A stretch of 64,000 bases of DNA from Arthrobacter sp. Leaf137 (lineage in GTDB: Bacteria; Actinomycetota; Actinomycetes; Actinomycetales; Micrococcaceae): positions 248,001-312,000 of the forward strand of contig NZ_LMOI01000001.1 of the NCBI RefSeq assembly GCF_001423525.1, given 5' to 3'. The notes under the pieces are model-generated. The model worked only from the letters and a program-made list of their open reading frames with translations, ran no database searches and had not been told where the DNA came from. Made by a program: the position numbers and the translations under genes. Below are positions 1-7,561 of this stretch, piece by piece; the stretch's first letter is position 1; each line of letters opens with the position of its first letter.

Positions 1-248
1 GTGTATTTTTCCTGCAGGGCCTTGAGGTCAGGCTGCAGGAGGCGCATGCGCCGCTGGGCCCGCACCTGCGCCAGGAACACGGGGATCAGCGCGGCGCGGA
101 CCACCAGCACCAATCCGATGATGGCCAGCGTCCAGGTCCATCCGCCGTCCGCGGACAGTCCCAGGGCAGCCAATCCGTTGTGGAAGGCCACCAGGACGGC
201 GGACATCAGCCACCTGAACGGCTCCATGACCTGCGCGACAACGTCCAC
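1..248 (-). CDS. yidC: YidC/Oxa1-family membrane protein insertase, N-terminal part (runs off the window)
   Basis: The first 82 residues are visible; the rest lies left of base 1. The family inserts and folds inner-membrane proteins, alone or with SecYEG. The visible part fits the actinobacterial YidC start: a hydrophobic helix (about residues 12-30), a GWTW motif, a second hydrophobic stretch ending in RAALIPVF (about 50-58), then a basic segment and LQPDLKALQEKY (71-82), as in the cytoplasmic hairpin. I chose GTG at 248 because GGGGAA lies about 5 bases upstream; an internal ATG at 227 is the alternative. The usual rpmH-rnpA neighbours are absent, so this may be a second copy; that is inference. 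Confidence 0.8.
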   Translation of the reverse strand, partial: MDVVAQVMEPFRWLMSAVLVAFHNGLAALGLSADGGWTWTLAIIGLVLVVRAALIPVFLAQVRAQRRMRLLQPDLKALQEKY

Positions 249-301
249 CGATTCCCCGTCCGACAGTTGCTGCAAAACTACTGCCCTTCGGACAAACAGG
301 A

Positions 302-335
302 AAGCCCCCGGAATCTCGGGGGATTCCGGGGGCTT
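302..335 (-). terminator. Rho-independent terminator after tRNA-Met
   Basis: Perfect 14-bp inverted repeat (302-315 with 322-335, arm AAGCCCCCGGAATC) around a 6-base loop, just past the 3' end of tRNA-Met when read on the minus strand. A short T-rich run follows. Confidence 0.85.
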
Positions 336-341
336 AGCCTG

Positions 342-415
342 TAGCGGTGGGGAGGCTCGATCTCCCGACCTCACGATTATGAGTCGTGCGCTCTAACCAA
401 CTGAGCTACACCGCC
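342..415 (-). tRNA. tRNA-Met (anticodon CAU)
   Basis: A 74-nt cloverleaf: acceptor arms GGCGGTG and CACCGCT, D arm GCTCAGTTGGTTAGAGC, anticodon stem CGACT/AATCG-type with CAT in the loop, and a T arm carrying GGGAGATCGAGCCTCCC. Discriminator A is at 342. CCA is not encoded. From the anticodon alone it could be elongator Met, or Ile2 after lysidine modification; the standard acceptor stem favours elongator Met. Confidence 0.93.
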
Positions 416-429
416 ACGAATGAGAAAAA

Positions 430-465
430 CCTGCGTCAAGCCGGTCAAAACCGCCTTGACGCAGG
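430..465 (-). terminator. Terminator between tRNA-Thr and tRNA-Met
   Basis: 11-bp perfect arms CCTGCGTCAAG (430-440) and CTTGACGCAGG (455-465), followed on the minus strand by five T (425-429). It sits directly after tRNA-Thr, so the two tRNAs are probably separate transcripts or only partly read through. Confidence 0.85.
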
Positions 466-476
466 CCCTCATTCAG

Positions 477-548
477 AGCCCCCCACCGGAATCGATCCGG
501 TGACCTCGTTCTTACCAAGAACGCGCTCTACCACTGAGCTAGGGGGGC
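477..548 (-). tRNA. tRNA-Thr (anticodon GGU)
   Basis: A 72-nt cloverleaf with acceptor GCCCCCC paired to GGGGGGC, D arm GCTCAGTGGTAGAGC, anticodon loop TTGGTAA (anticodon GGT) on a CGTTC/GAACG stem, and T loop ATTCGAT-type inside CACCGGATCGATTCCGGTG. CCA is not encoded. Confidence 0.95.
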
Positions 549-559
549 AACGAGTAAAT

Positions 560-588
560 ACTCTACCGGAAGATTTACGCACCAACAA
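560..588 (-). promoter_or_regulatory. Sigma-70-type promoter of tRNA-Thr
   Basis: On the minus strand: -35 TTGTTG (588-583), a 17-base spacer, -10 TAGAGT (565-560). The -10 ends about 11 bases before the tRNA-Thr 5' end, a plausible start-site distance. Confidence 0.6.
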
Positions 589-850
589 ATCGGCCCGAAC
601 GGCCGTCCGGGCGGCCCGCAACAGTTGCGATTCTGCGCTGGAAGACCTCCGATTTCCGCGCAATTCCGGGGTTTCCGGGCATGCTGGGTGCTGGCCGGAT
701 GACGGCCGGAGGCGCCTTTGGGAGCCTCCCCGCCGCCGCCTGGGCATCCGAATGTGTCCAGCCCCACATGCGGCTGTAGGTGCTGGCCACGGATGCGGAC
801 ATGCCGGGCCCGGAACCGTGCCGACGCGGGCGAAGGTTCCGGGCGGTTAA
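589..850. other. Intergenic region, no gene recognised
   Basis: GC-rich spacer between the tRNA-Thr promoter and the helicase terminator. No reading frame here has a ribosome site or recognisable product, and I see no repeat beyond short GC-rich dyads. Confidence 0.5.
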
Positions 851-887
851 ACGGCGATGGGCCGGCTCGAAAGCCGGCCCATCGCCG
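851..887 (-). terminator. Terminator of the DEAD-box helicase gene
   Basis: 17-bp perfect arms (851-867 and 871-887, core GGCGATGGGCCGGCT) with a 3-base loop CGA, 29 bases past the helicase stop. The downstream T tract on the minus strand is weak (TTAA). Confidence 0.75.
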
Positions 888-915
888 TCGTGCATGGATC
901 TAACCTGCGGAGGGT

Positions 916-3006
916 TTACCACTTGCCCTTGCGGTTGAAGTCGCGGTGACCGCTGTCGCCGCCGCTGCGGGGCTTGCGGGAGCCGTCGCCGTGGCCGCCG
1001 AAGCGGGAGTCGCTGGACTGGCCGCGGTCACCGAAGCTGCGCTCGGAGCGCTCACTGTAGGAGCGGCCGCCGCGGTCCGCTGAGGAACGCTCGCCGTCGT
1101 TCTTCCGGAATTCCTTCTTGAACCCGCCGTTGCCCTTGAAGTTGCCGCCGCGGTCGCCGCCACGGTTGCCCTGGTAGGCGCCACGGTCACCGGAAGGCTT
1201 GCGGCCGTTGTCCAGTTCGAGGTGGATCAGCTCGCCGCCGATCCGGGTGCGGGACAGTGCACGCAGCTGCTCGGGGCTCAGGTCCGCAGGCAGCTCCACC
1301 AGGGAGTGGTCCGAGCGGATGTCGATGCCGCCGATCTGCGCGGAGGAGATGCCACCCTCGTTGGCGATGGCGCCCACGATCGAACCGGGCATGACGCGCT
1401 GGCGGCGGCCCACCGCAATGCGGTACGTGGCGTTGCCTTCGGTCAGCTGGCGGGTGGGGCCGCGGGAGCCGAAGCCGTCCTTGGAGCGCTCGCGCTTCTG
1501 GAAGTCCGGAGCTGCAGCCAGTTCCTTGACCAGCAGCGGCTGTCCGCCCTGGGCCATGACGGCCAGTGCAGCAGCAATCTCCGCAGCGGGAACGTTGTGC
1601 TCTTCTTCGTAGGAAGCGATGAGGTCGCGGAACGCGGAGATATCTTCCGAGGCAAGGGTCTCGGTGATTTTCTCGGCAAACTTGCCCAGGCGCAGGGTGT
1701 TGACCGTCTCGGCAGTGGGCAGGTGCATCTGTTCCACCGGCTGGCGGGTGGCCTTCTCGATGGAACGCAGCAGGTACTTCTCGCGGGGCGTCATGAACAG
1801 GATGGCTTCGCCGGAACGGCCTGCGCGTCCGGTGCGGCCGATCCGGTGCACGTAGGACTCCGTGTCGTGCGGGATGTCGTAGTTGACCACGTGGCTGATG
1901 CGCTCAACGTCAAGGCCACGGGCCGCGACGTCGGTGGCCACGAGGATGTCGATCCGGCCTTCCTTCAGCGCCTCCACGGTGCGCTCGCGCTGCTGCTGCG
2001 GGATGTCGCCGTTGATGGCGGCAGCCTGGAATCCGCGGGAGCGCAGCTTGTCAGCCAGGTCCTCGGTGGCCATCTTGGTGCGCACGAAGGCGATGACGCC
2101 GTCGAACTCTTCAACCTCGAGGATGCGGGTCATGGCGTCCAGCTTCTGCGGGCCCATGATCTGCAGGTAGCGCTGGCGGGTGTTGGCACCGGTGGTGGTC
2201 TTGGACTTGACCTGGACCTCGGCGGGATCGTTCAGGTACTGCTTGGACATCCGGCGGATCTGGCCCGGCATGGTGGCCGAGAACAGCGCCACCTGGCGGT
2301 CCGAGGGGGTCTGCTGGAAGATCTGCTCCACGTCTTCGGCGAAGCCCATCCGCAGCATCTCGTCGGCCTCGTCCAGCACCAGGTACTGCAGCTCAGACAG
2401 GTCCAGGGAACCCTTGGAAATGTGGTCGATCACACGGCCGGGGGTACCCACAACAACCTGGGCGCCGCGGCGCAGGCCGGCCAGCTGGGGGCCGTACGCG
2501 GAGCCGCCGTAAACGGGCAGGACGGTGAAGTCGTCAATGTGCTTGGCGTAGGAGGTGAACGCCTCGGCAACCTGGAGCGCCAGCTCACGGGTGGGGGCGA
2601 GGACCAGGGCCTGGGTCTTGCGGGACGGGCCGTTGAGGTCGTGGAGTTCAGCCAGGCGGGACAATGCCGGCACTGCGAATGCTGCAGTCTTGCCGGTACC
2701 GGTCTGTGCCAGGCCAACAACGTCGCGGCCTTCGAGCAGCAGCGGGATGGTGGCGGCCTGGATGGGCGAGGGCTTCTCGTATCCAACATCCTGCAGGGCG
2801 GCCAGGACGCGGCCGTCAATGCCAAGATCGGCGAACTTGACGCTGTTGTCGTCCTCGTCGGCGTCAGCCTTGGCGTCGTTTTCAGCTGTGGCGTCGGTGC
2901 TGGTCTCGGCGTCAGCTGCGGGGGCGGCAGCCGGGGCTGCTTCCTCAATCGCGGGGGTTGCTGCCTCGTCGATGGCTTCGGCGGTTTCGTTCTGGTTTTC
3001 GGGCAT
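916..3006 (-). CDS. deaD: DEAD-box ATP-dependent RNA helicase, DeaD/CsdA type
   Basis: RNA helicase that unwinds structured RNA during ribosome assembly, mRNA decay and cold adaptation. The 696 residues show an acidic Ala-rich leader (1-52), Q motif (about 75-82), Walker A QTGTGKT (101-107), PTREL (138-142), DEAD (212-215), SAT (243-245) and HRIGRTGR (387-394). A DbpA-type RNA-binding domain follows (about 527-597), then a Gly/Arg/Ser-rich basic tail (602-696) likely to add nonspecific RNA affinity. The start at 3006 is preceded by GAGGAA at about 9 bases; an in-frame ATG 9 codons upstream lacks such a site. A 400-bp upstream gap and a strong terminator suggest a single-gene transcript. Confidence 0.97.
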   Translation of the reverse strand: MPENQNETAEAIDEAATPAIEEAAPAAAPAADAETSTDATAENDAKADADEDDNSVKFADLGIDGRVLAALQDVGYEKPSPIQAATIPLLLEGRDVVGLAQTGTGKTAAFAVPALSRLAELHDLNGPSRKTQALVLAPTRELALQVAEAFTSYAKHIDDFTVLPVYGGSAYGPQLAGLRRGAQVVVGTPGRVIDHISKGSLDLSELQYLVLDEADEMLRMGFAEDVEQIFQQTPSDRQVALFSATMPGQIRRMSKQYLNDPAEVQVKSKTTTGANTRQRYLQIMGPQKLDAMTRILEVEEFDGVIAFVRTKMATEDLADKLRSRGFQAAAINGDIPQQQRERTVEALKEGRIDILVATDVAARGLDVERISHVVNYDIPHDTESYVHRIGRTGRAGRSGEAILFMTPREKYLLRSIEKATRQPVEQMHLPTAETVNTLRLGKFAEKITETLASEDISAFRDLIASYEEEHNVPAAEIAAALAVMAQGGQPLLVKELAAAPDFQKRERSKDGFGSRGPTRQLTEGNATYRIAVGRRQRVMPGSIVGAIANEGGISSAQIGGIDIRSDHSLVELPADLSPEQLRALSRTRIGGELIHLELDNGRKPSGDRGAYQGNRGGDRGGNFKGNGGFKKEFRKNDGERSSADRGGRSYSERSERSFGDRGQSSDSRFGGHGDGSRKPRSGGDSGHRDFNRKGKW

Positions 3007-3409
3007 AGGGAGATATTCCTCATCCATAGGTGGCCAGGCGGCACTACCCGGGGTGAGCGGAGCCGCAGTACGCGTGCCGTGGGTGCCGGGCAAACGCTGA
3101 CCGGCCGGTCACAGAAGTCCGGCGCTTTCGCAATCCCGTGGCAGGACTTCGCGCTGCATCTCTTGGCTGCTATCCCAGCAGTCTGTACAGCGTTTTCTTC
3201 AGCCGGCTCTCCCTATGAAAATGCCCGTCAGATGCGGGCCCCAACACTTGCCAGTCCTGCCTCAACAATTGGGCAGGAAAAAGGGATTTCCGGAGTGGGG
3301 GATGTTTCAAGTGTAAGGTATGCGAGCCCCGCGTTGGTAATTCAACCGGCGACGACGGCGGTGAGGTTGCGCACATGGCCCCGGCGCAGATCAGTGCTGC
3401 CGCCCGGAG
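3007..3409. other. Long upstream region of the helicase gene
   Basis: 403 bases with no credible gene. It must hold the deaD promoter and probably a long 5' leader, as cold-shock helicase genes often have. I see short dyads (for example CTGTACAG near 3191) but no known riboswitch core. Confidence 0.45.
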
Positions 3410-4066
3410 CTACTGCCCCAGCCGGCGCAGCAAAGCGTCGAACTTCTTGCCGAACTCGGGCTGCTGGAGCCTGATCTCGCCGTCGGCCTCGGCGTCCCGG
3501 AGCGCTTCCATGGACTCCAGGTCCGGGTCGCTGAACCACTTGCCCACGGTGACACCGTGCCGCGGAACGTACGTGCGGTGGATGTGGTCTCCCGCCTGGA
3601 TACTGCCGGTCCTGATGACACGCAGGTAGGCTCCCACCCGCCCTTCGTCGGTGAAGCGCTTGACCCACTGGCGCTCCCCCAGCTTCCGCTGGAACGTGGC
3701 ACACGGGGTCCGCGGCGACGTCACTTCCAGCTCCACGTCCAGCCCGATCCTCCACCGCTCACCAATCACGGCGGAGGTGGCATCGATGCCGGCCACGCGG
3801 AGGTTTTCACCAAACTCCCCCGGCGGAACCTCCCGCTGCAGCACGCCGCCCCAGTAATCGGCGTCGGCCTGGGAGTACGCGTAAATGGCCTGGTCCGGGC
3901 CGCCGTGGTGGACACGGTTGGCCTGAATGTCCCCCGTCAGTCCCAGCCGGTGAACCTTGACCGGCCCCTCCGCCGGTCGCTTGTCGATGGCAGTCACACC
4001 CACGTTTGAGGCATCCGGCAGGAGCTGGTGGACGCGGCAGACGGCAAGGAGCGAAGCGGTTTCCAT
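3410..4066 (-). CDS. MOSC-domain protein (YiiM-like)
   Basis: Stand-alone MOSC-domain protein of 218 residues, a family thought to carry sulfur or reduce N-hydroxylated compounds with a molybdenum cofactor. Visible family marks are HHGGPDQAIYAY (53-64), GEFGENL (83-89) and the conserved cysteine in SPRTPCATF (Cys122), the usual sulfur or Mo ligand; a YiiM-type C-terminal helical segment follows. The ATG at 4066 has GGAG 4-7 bases upstream. The gene is monocistronic and divergent from the YgiB-like operon; no partner molybdoenzyme gene is nearby. The substrate is unknown. Confidence 0.9.
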   Translation of the reverse strand: METASLLAVCRVHQLLPDASNVGVTAIDKRPAEGPVKVHRLGLTGDIQANRVHHGGPDQAIYAYSQADADYWGGVLQREVPPGEFGENLRVAGIDATSAVIGERWRIGLDVELEVTSPRTPCATFQRKLGERQWVKRFTDEGRVGAYLRVIRTGSIQAGDHIHRTYVPRHGVTVGKWFSDPDLESMEALRDAEADGEIRLQQPEFGKKFDALLRRLGQ

Positions 4067-4224
4067 GGCTCCAGTCTAGGGTCCGGCCCTTTGGCCCATC
4101 GTGTGGGCAGTTCTCCCCTGTTTCAGGCTCGCAGCGGGCACCGGCAGGGACTACGCTGATGTGCAGATCACAACTTGGGGTGCAGCGCTGTGCCCAATTC
4201 ACGTGGATGACTGAGGGGGACGCC

Positions 4225-4857
4225 ATGGATCCAGACGACAAAGGTCCAAAGAACGAGCCGGACAACCAACCGGGCAGCAACGCCGGCAACGGCCGGCCCG
4301 GCGACGGCGCCCTTCCCCCAGGTGGGGAGAATACCCCCAAACCTCCTCCGTGGCAGGTGCCCAAGCCGGAGCTGCGCCCCGACCTCCTCAATGAACCCGT
4401 CACTCCGGTGGACCCGTTCGCCCGGGACCGGGAGAAGCAGCAGAACGAGGCAGCAGCCCGGAAGAAGCGCTCCCAGCGGCGCACCGTCGTCGTCGGCCTG
4501 GGCGTGACCGCCCTGCTCGCCGGCACCATCACCGCCGTCATAGCGAGCAACCAGGACGATCCCGAATACGCCCAGGTGTGTTTCAACGACGAAACCGGCG
4601 AACGCGTGGAGGACGCCACCTGCAACAGCTCGGCCGGACGCAGCGGCGGCATCTACGCCTGGTACTTCTACTCCCGCGGCGCCTCTGTCCCCGCCGTGGG
4701 CCAGAACCGGTCCACGGCACCGAACTACACCCGGACCATGCCCAGCGGCGCGAAAGCCTCCACCGGCTACAGCAGCAAGGGCGGCACCGTCAGCCGCGGA
4801 GGCTTCGGCACCAGCGCCAAGAGCGGCACCAGCGGCGGCAAGAGTTCGGGGGGCTGA
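4225..4857 (+). CDS. Single-pass membrane protein with YgiB (DUF1190)-like C-terminus
   Basis: 210 residues: a Pro/Gly/Asp-rich cytoplasmic region (1-86), one transmembrane helix (87-109), and a short extracytoplasmic domain with two cysteines (119, 133). The Ser/Gly-rich tail contains TVSRGGFGTS (188-197). That tail motif and the gene order, directly before a YgiC-like enzyme, match the enterobacterial YgiB/YjfM-YgiC/YjfC pairs; the rest of the protein does not look conserved. Start ATG 4225 has GAGGGGG 5 bases upstream. Its stop is 2 bases before the next start. Molecular role unknown; an envelope anchor or partner for the downstream enzyme is inference. Confidence 0.75.
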   Translation: MDPDDKGPKNEPDNQPGSNAGNGRPGDGALPPGGENTPKPPPWQVPKPELRPDLLNEPVTPVDPFARDREKQQNEAAARKKRSQRRTVVVGLGVTALLAGTITAVIASNQDDPEYAQVCFNDETGERVEDATCNSSAGRSGGIYAWYFYSRGASVPAVGQNRSTAPNYTRTMPSGAKASTGYSSKGGTVSRGGFGTSAKSGTSGGKSSGG

Positions 4858-4859
4858 GC

Positions 4860-6071
4860 GTGAAGCGGTTGCTGTCAAACCCACGCCCGGACTGGAAACA
4901 GAAAATTGAAGAGCAGGGCCTGGTCTTCTCCACCACCACCATGGATGACGGCCGGAAGATCGAGTACTGGAACGAGTCCGCCTACTACGAGTTCACCGAA
5001 GCTGAGGTGGAACGGCTCGAGGAGACGGCCGAGGAGATGCACCGCATGTGCCTCGAGGCTGCCAAATTCCTGGCCACCGGCGCCATGGGCCCTATCGGCA
5101 TCGGACCGCAGGCCCTCGAGCTTGCCGCCGAATCGCTCCAGGCCGGCGACGTTGACGTCTACGGCCGGTTCGACTTCATCTACGACGGGCAGGGCGGCCC
5201 GGCCAAGATGCTCGAATACAACGCGGACACCCCCACCGGCCTGATAGAGGCGGCGGTGGCCCAGTGGTTCTGGCTCCAGGACGTGTTCCCGGAAAAGGAC
5301 CAGTGGAACGGCATCCATGAAGCGCTGATCCGGCAGTGGAAGAAGTTCCAGTACCGCACCGGCATGTCCACCCTGCACGTGGCCCACTCCGAGGTGGAGG
5401 AATCCGGCGAGGACTGGATGACCGCCGCCTACATGCGGGACGCCGCCAGCCAGGCCGGCTGGACCACCATTGGCATCAATATGTCCGACATCGGCTGGGA
5501 CCCCAACCTGAACCGGTTCGTGGACATGGACAACTTCATGATCAGCACCATCTTCAAGCTCTACCCGTGGGAACTGATGATGAAGGAACCCTTCGGACAC
5601 CGTCTGCTGGAGCGTGCCCACAACCCGCGCTGGGTGGAACCGGCGTGGAAAATGCTGCTCTCCAACAAGGCGCTCCTTGCCGCGCTCTGGCACCTCTACC
5701 CCAACCACCCCAACCTGCTGCCGGCCTACCTGGACAATCCCGGCCCGCTGAAGGAATGGGTGGCCAAACCGCTGCACGGCCGCGAGGGTGACAACATCAG
5801 GATCCATGCACCGGGGATCAACCTGGAACAGCCCGGCGGGTACGGCCGCGAAGGCTGGTGCTACCAGCAGTACCAGCAGCTGCCCGACTTTGACGGCAAC
5901 CATCCGGTGCTGGGCCTGTGGGTGGTGGACGGCGAATCCGTGGGCTGCGGCATCAGGGAATCGGACGGACCCATCACGGACTACTTCTGCCGCTTCGTAC
6001 CGAACACCATCGACGCGCCCGCACCGCTGGGCGCCGGAACTTCCTCCAGCAAGGCAGGTATCACCCTATGA
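4860..6071 (+). CDS. Glutathionylspermidine synthase-like ATP-grasp ligase (YgiC family)
   Basis: 403 residues, the size of YgiC/YjfC proteins and of the synthetase half of E. coli Gsp. The classical enzyme joins a carboxylate to a polyamine amine using ATP. Family marks are EYNADTPT (119-126), the ATP-grasp lysine/glycine segment AKPLHGREGDNI (302-313) and a C-terminal strand with GLWVVDGE (352-359). There is no amidase domain. The GTG start at 4860 lies 2 bases after the upstream stop, with a G-rich ribosome site; its stop overlaps the permease start (ATGA). Actinobacteria of this group use mycothiol rather than glutathione, so the natural substrates are open. Confidence 0.9.
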   Translation: MKRLLSNPRPDWKQKIEEQGLVFSTTTMDDGRKIEYWNESAYYEFTEAEVERLEETAEEMHRMCLEAAKFLATGAMGPIGIGPQALELAAESLQAGDVDVYGRFDFIYDGQGGPAKMLEYNADTPTGLIEAAVAQWFWLQDVFPEKDQWNGIHEALIRQWKKFQYRTGMSTLHVAHSEVEESGEDWMTAAYMRDAASQAGWTTIGINMSDIGWDPNLNRFVDMDNFMISTIFKLYPWELMMKEPFGHRLLERAHNPRWVEPAWKMLLSNKALLAALWHLYPNHPNLLPAYLDNPGPLKEWVAKPLHGREGDNIRIHAPGINLEQPGGYGREGWCYQQYQQLPDFDGNHPVLGLWVVDGESVGCGIRESDGPITDYFCRFVPNTIDAPAPLGAGTSSSKAGITL

Positions 6072-7561
6072 GCACAGACATGACGACGGCGGGAGGCCAG
6101 GGCGGCCCGTCCGGCACCACCGTCCAGGCCAAGGGGCTGCGCGCCGGCATCCTGGACCTCGGCGACTCCGTCATGCTCGGCCTCGCCTCCACGGCACCGG
6201 TGTACTCGCTGGCGGCGACGCTGGGCCTGATCGTGGCGGTCAACGGCAACTACACACCGTTCGTGCTGCTGCTCGGGTTCATCCCGGTCCTGTTCATCGC
6301 CTATGCCTTCCGGGAACTGAACAGTGCCATGCCGGACTGCGGCACCACCTTCACCTGGTCGCGGCGGGCCTTCGGCCCCTGGGCTGGCTGGATGGGTGGC
6401 TGGGGCGTGGCCCTCGCCGGAATCGTGGTGCTGGCGAACCTGGCCCAGGTGGCGGGGCAGTACCTCTGGCTGCTCATCGGTGACGGATCCCTGGCCCAGA
6501 ACAAGCTGGTGGTTACCGGCACCGGCGTGCTCTTCATCGTGCTGATGACCCTCGTGAATTACCGGGGCATCCGGCTGGGCGAGCACGTCCAGCGGGTGCT
6601 GACATACGTGCAGTACATAGCTTTAGGCATCTTTGCGCTGGCCATCGTGATCAGGATCACGGCCGGCCCGCCGGAGGGGCAGGCCTTCGACTTTGAGTGG
6701 TTCAACCCGGTGGGCGCGTTCGCGGATCCCGGCGCCGTGGTGCATGGATCCCTGCTGGCCCTGTTCATCTACTGGGGCTGGGACACCTGCCTGGCCCTGA
6801 ACGAGGAAACCGAAAACCCTTCCAAGACACCCGGCCGCGGCGCCGTCATCTCGGCGTTCGTGCTGGTGGCCATCTACGTCTCCGTGGCGCTGCTGGTGAT
6901 GATGTACGCCACCGTTGGCAGCGACGGCATTGGCCTGGGCAACGAGGCCAACCAGGCTGACGTCTTCCTGGCGATGAAGGACGTGGTGCTGGGCCCGTGG
7001 GGGTGGCTGATCGTCGTCGCGGTCCTTGCCTCGGTGCTGTCCTCCACGCAGACCACCATCCTGCCCACGGCCCGCGGCACCCTGTCCATGGGCACGCACG
7101 GGGCGCTGCCGCCCAGGTTCGGCGAAGTGCATCCCCGCAACCAGACGCCCGGCTTCTCCACCAAGGTGATGGGCGCGGCGGCCGCAGCCTACTACGTGGC
7201 CATGAGCTTCCTCAGCGAGAACCTGCTGGCCGATTCCATCAGTGCCATCAGCCTGTTCATCGCCTTCTACTACGCGCTGACCGGGTTCGCCTGCTTCTGG
7301 TATTTCCGGGGAACGCTCCGCGAATCGGCACGCGACCTGTGGTTCCGTGGCATCCTCCCGCTGCTGGGCGCGCTGCTCCTCACCGCGGCGTTCTTCATCT
7401 CTGCCGTCCAGATGTGGGACCCGGCCTACGGCGATACGCAGATCTTCGGCGTCGGCGGTGCGTTCGTCAGCGGCGTGGTGCTGCTGGCCCTGGGCGTGGT
7501 GCTCGCCGCCGTCTGCCGGTTCCTGCCCTCCACCCGCGGCTACTTCCTGGCGAAGCGATGA
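6068..7561 (+). CDS. APC-superfamily amino acid/polyamine permease
   Basis: 497 residues with about 12 hydrophobic helices. The first helix has GLASTAPVYSLAATLG (about 39-54), the substrate-binding unwound region typical of APC carriers, and ETENPSKTPGRGA follows helix 6. Cytoplasmic membrane uptake of an amino acid or polyamine is expected; the exact substrate cannot be read. The start overlaps the GspS-like stop by ATGA, and its own stop overlaps the next start by ATGA, so all are translationally coupled. Context suggests it supplies or recycles the amine substrate of the ligase; that is inference. Confidence 0.92.
   Translation: MSTDMTTAGGQGGPSGTTVQAKGLRAGILDLGDSVMLGLASTAPVYSLAATLGLIVAVNGNYTPFVLLLGFIPVLFIAYAFRELNSAMPDCGTTFTWSRRAFGPWAGWMGGWGVALAGIVVLANLAQVAGQYLWLLIGDGSLAQNKLVVTGTGVLFIVLMTLVNYRGIRLGEHVQRVLTYVQYIALGIFALAIVIRITAGPPEGQAFDFEWFNPVGAFADPGAVVHGSLLALFIYWGWDTCLALNEETENPSKTPGRGAVISAFVLVAIYVSVALLVMMYATVGSDGIGLGNEANQADVFLAMKDVVLGPWGWLIVVAVLASVLSSTQTTILPTARGTLSMGTHGALPPRFGEVHPRNQTPGFSTKVMGAAAAAYYVAMSFLSENLLADSISAISLFIAFYYALTGFACFWYFRGTLRESARDLWFRGILPLLGALLLTAAFFISAVQMWDPAYGDTQIFGVGGAFVSGVVLLALGVVLAAVCRFLPSTRGYFLAKR

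Noticed and set aside
342..548. A tRNA-associated integration site
   Set aside because: No integrase and no repeated tRNA 3' end nearby.
1222..3474. A long open frame on the plus strand opposite the DEAD-box gene
   Set aside because: It is the shadow of deaD in high-GC sequence; it has no domain and no ribosome site, while the minus strand encodes every helicase motif.
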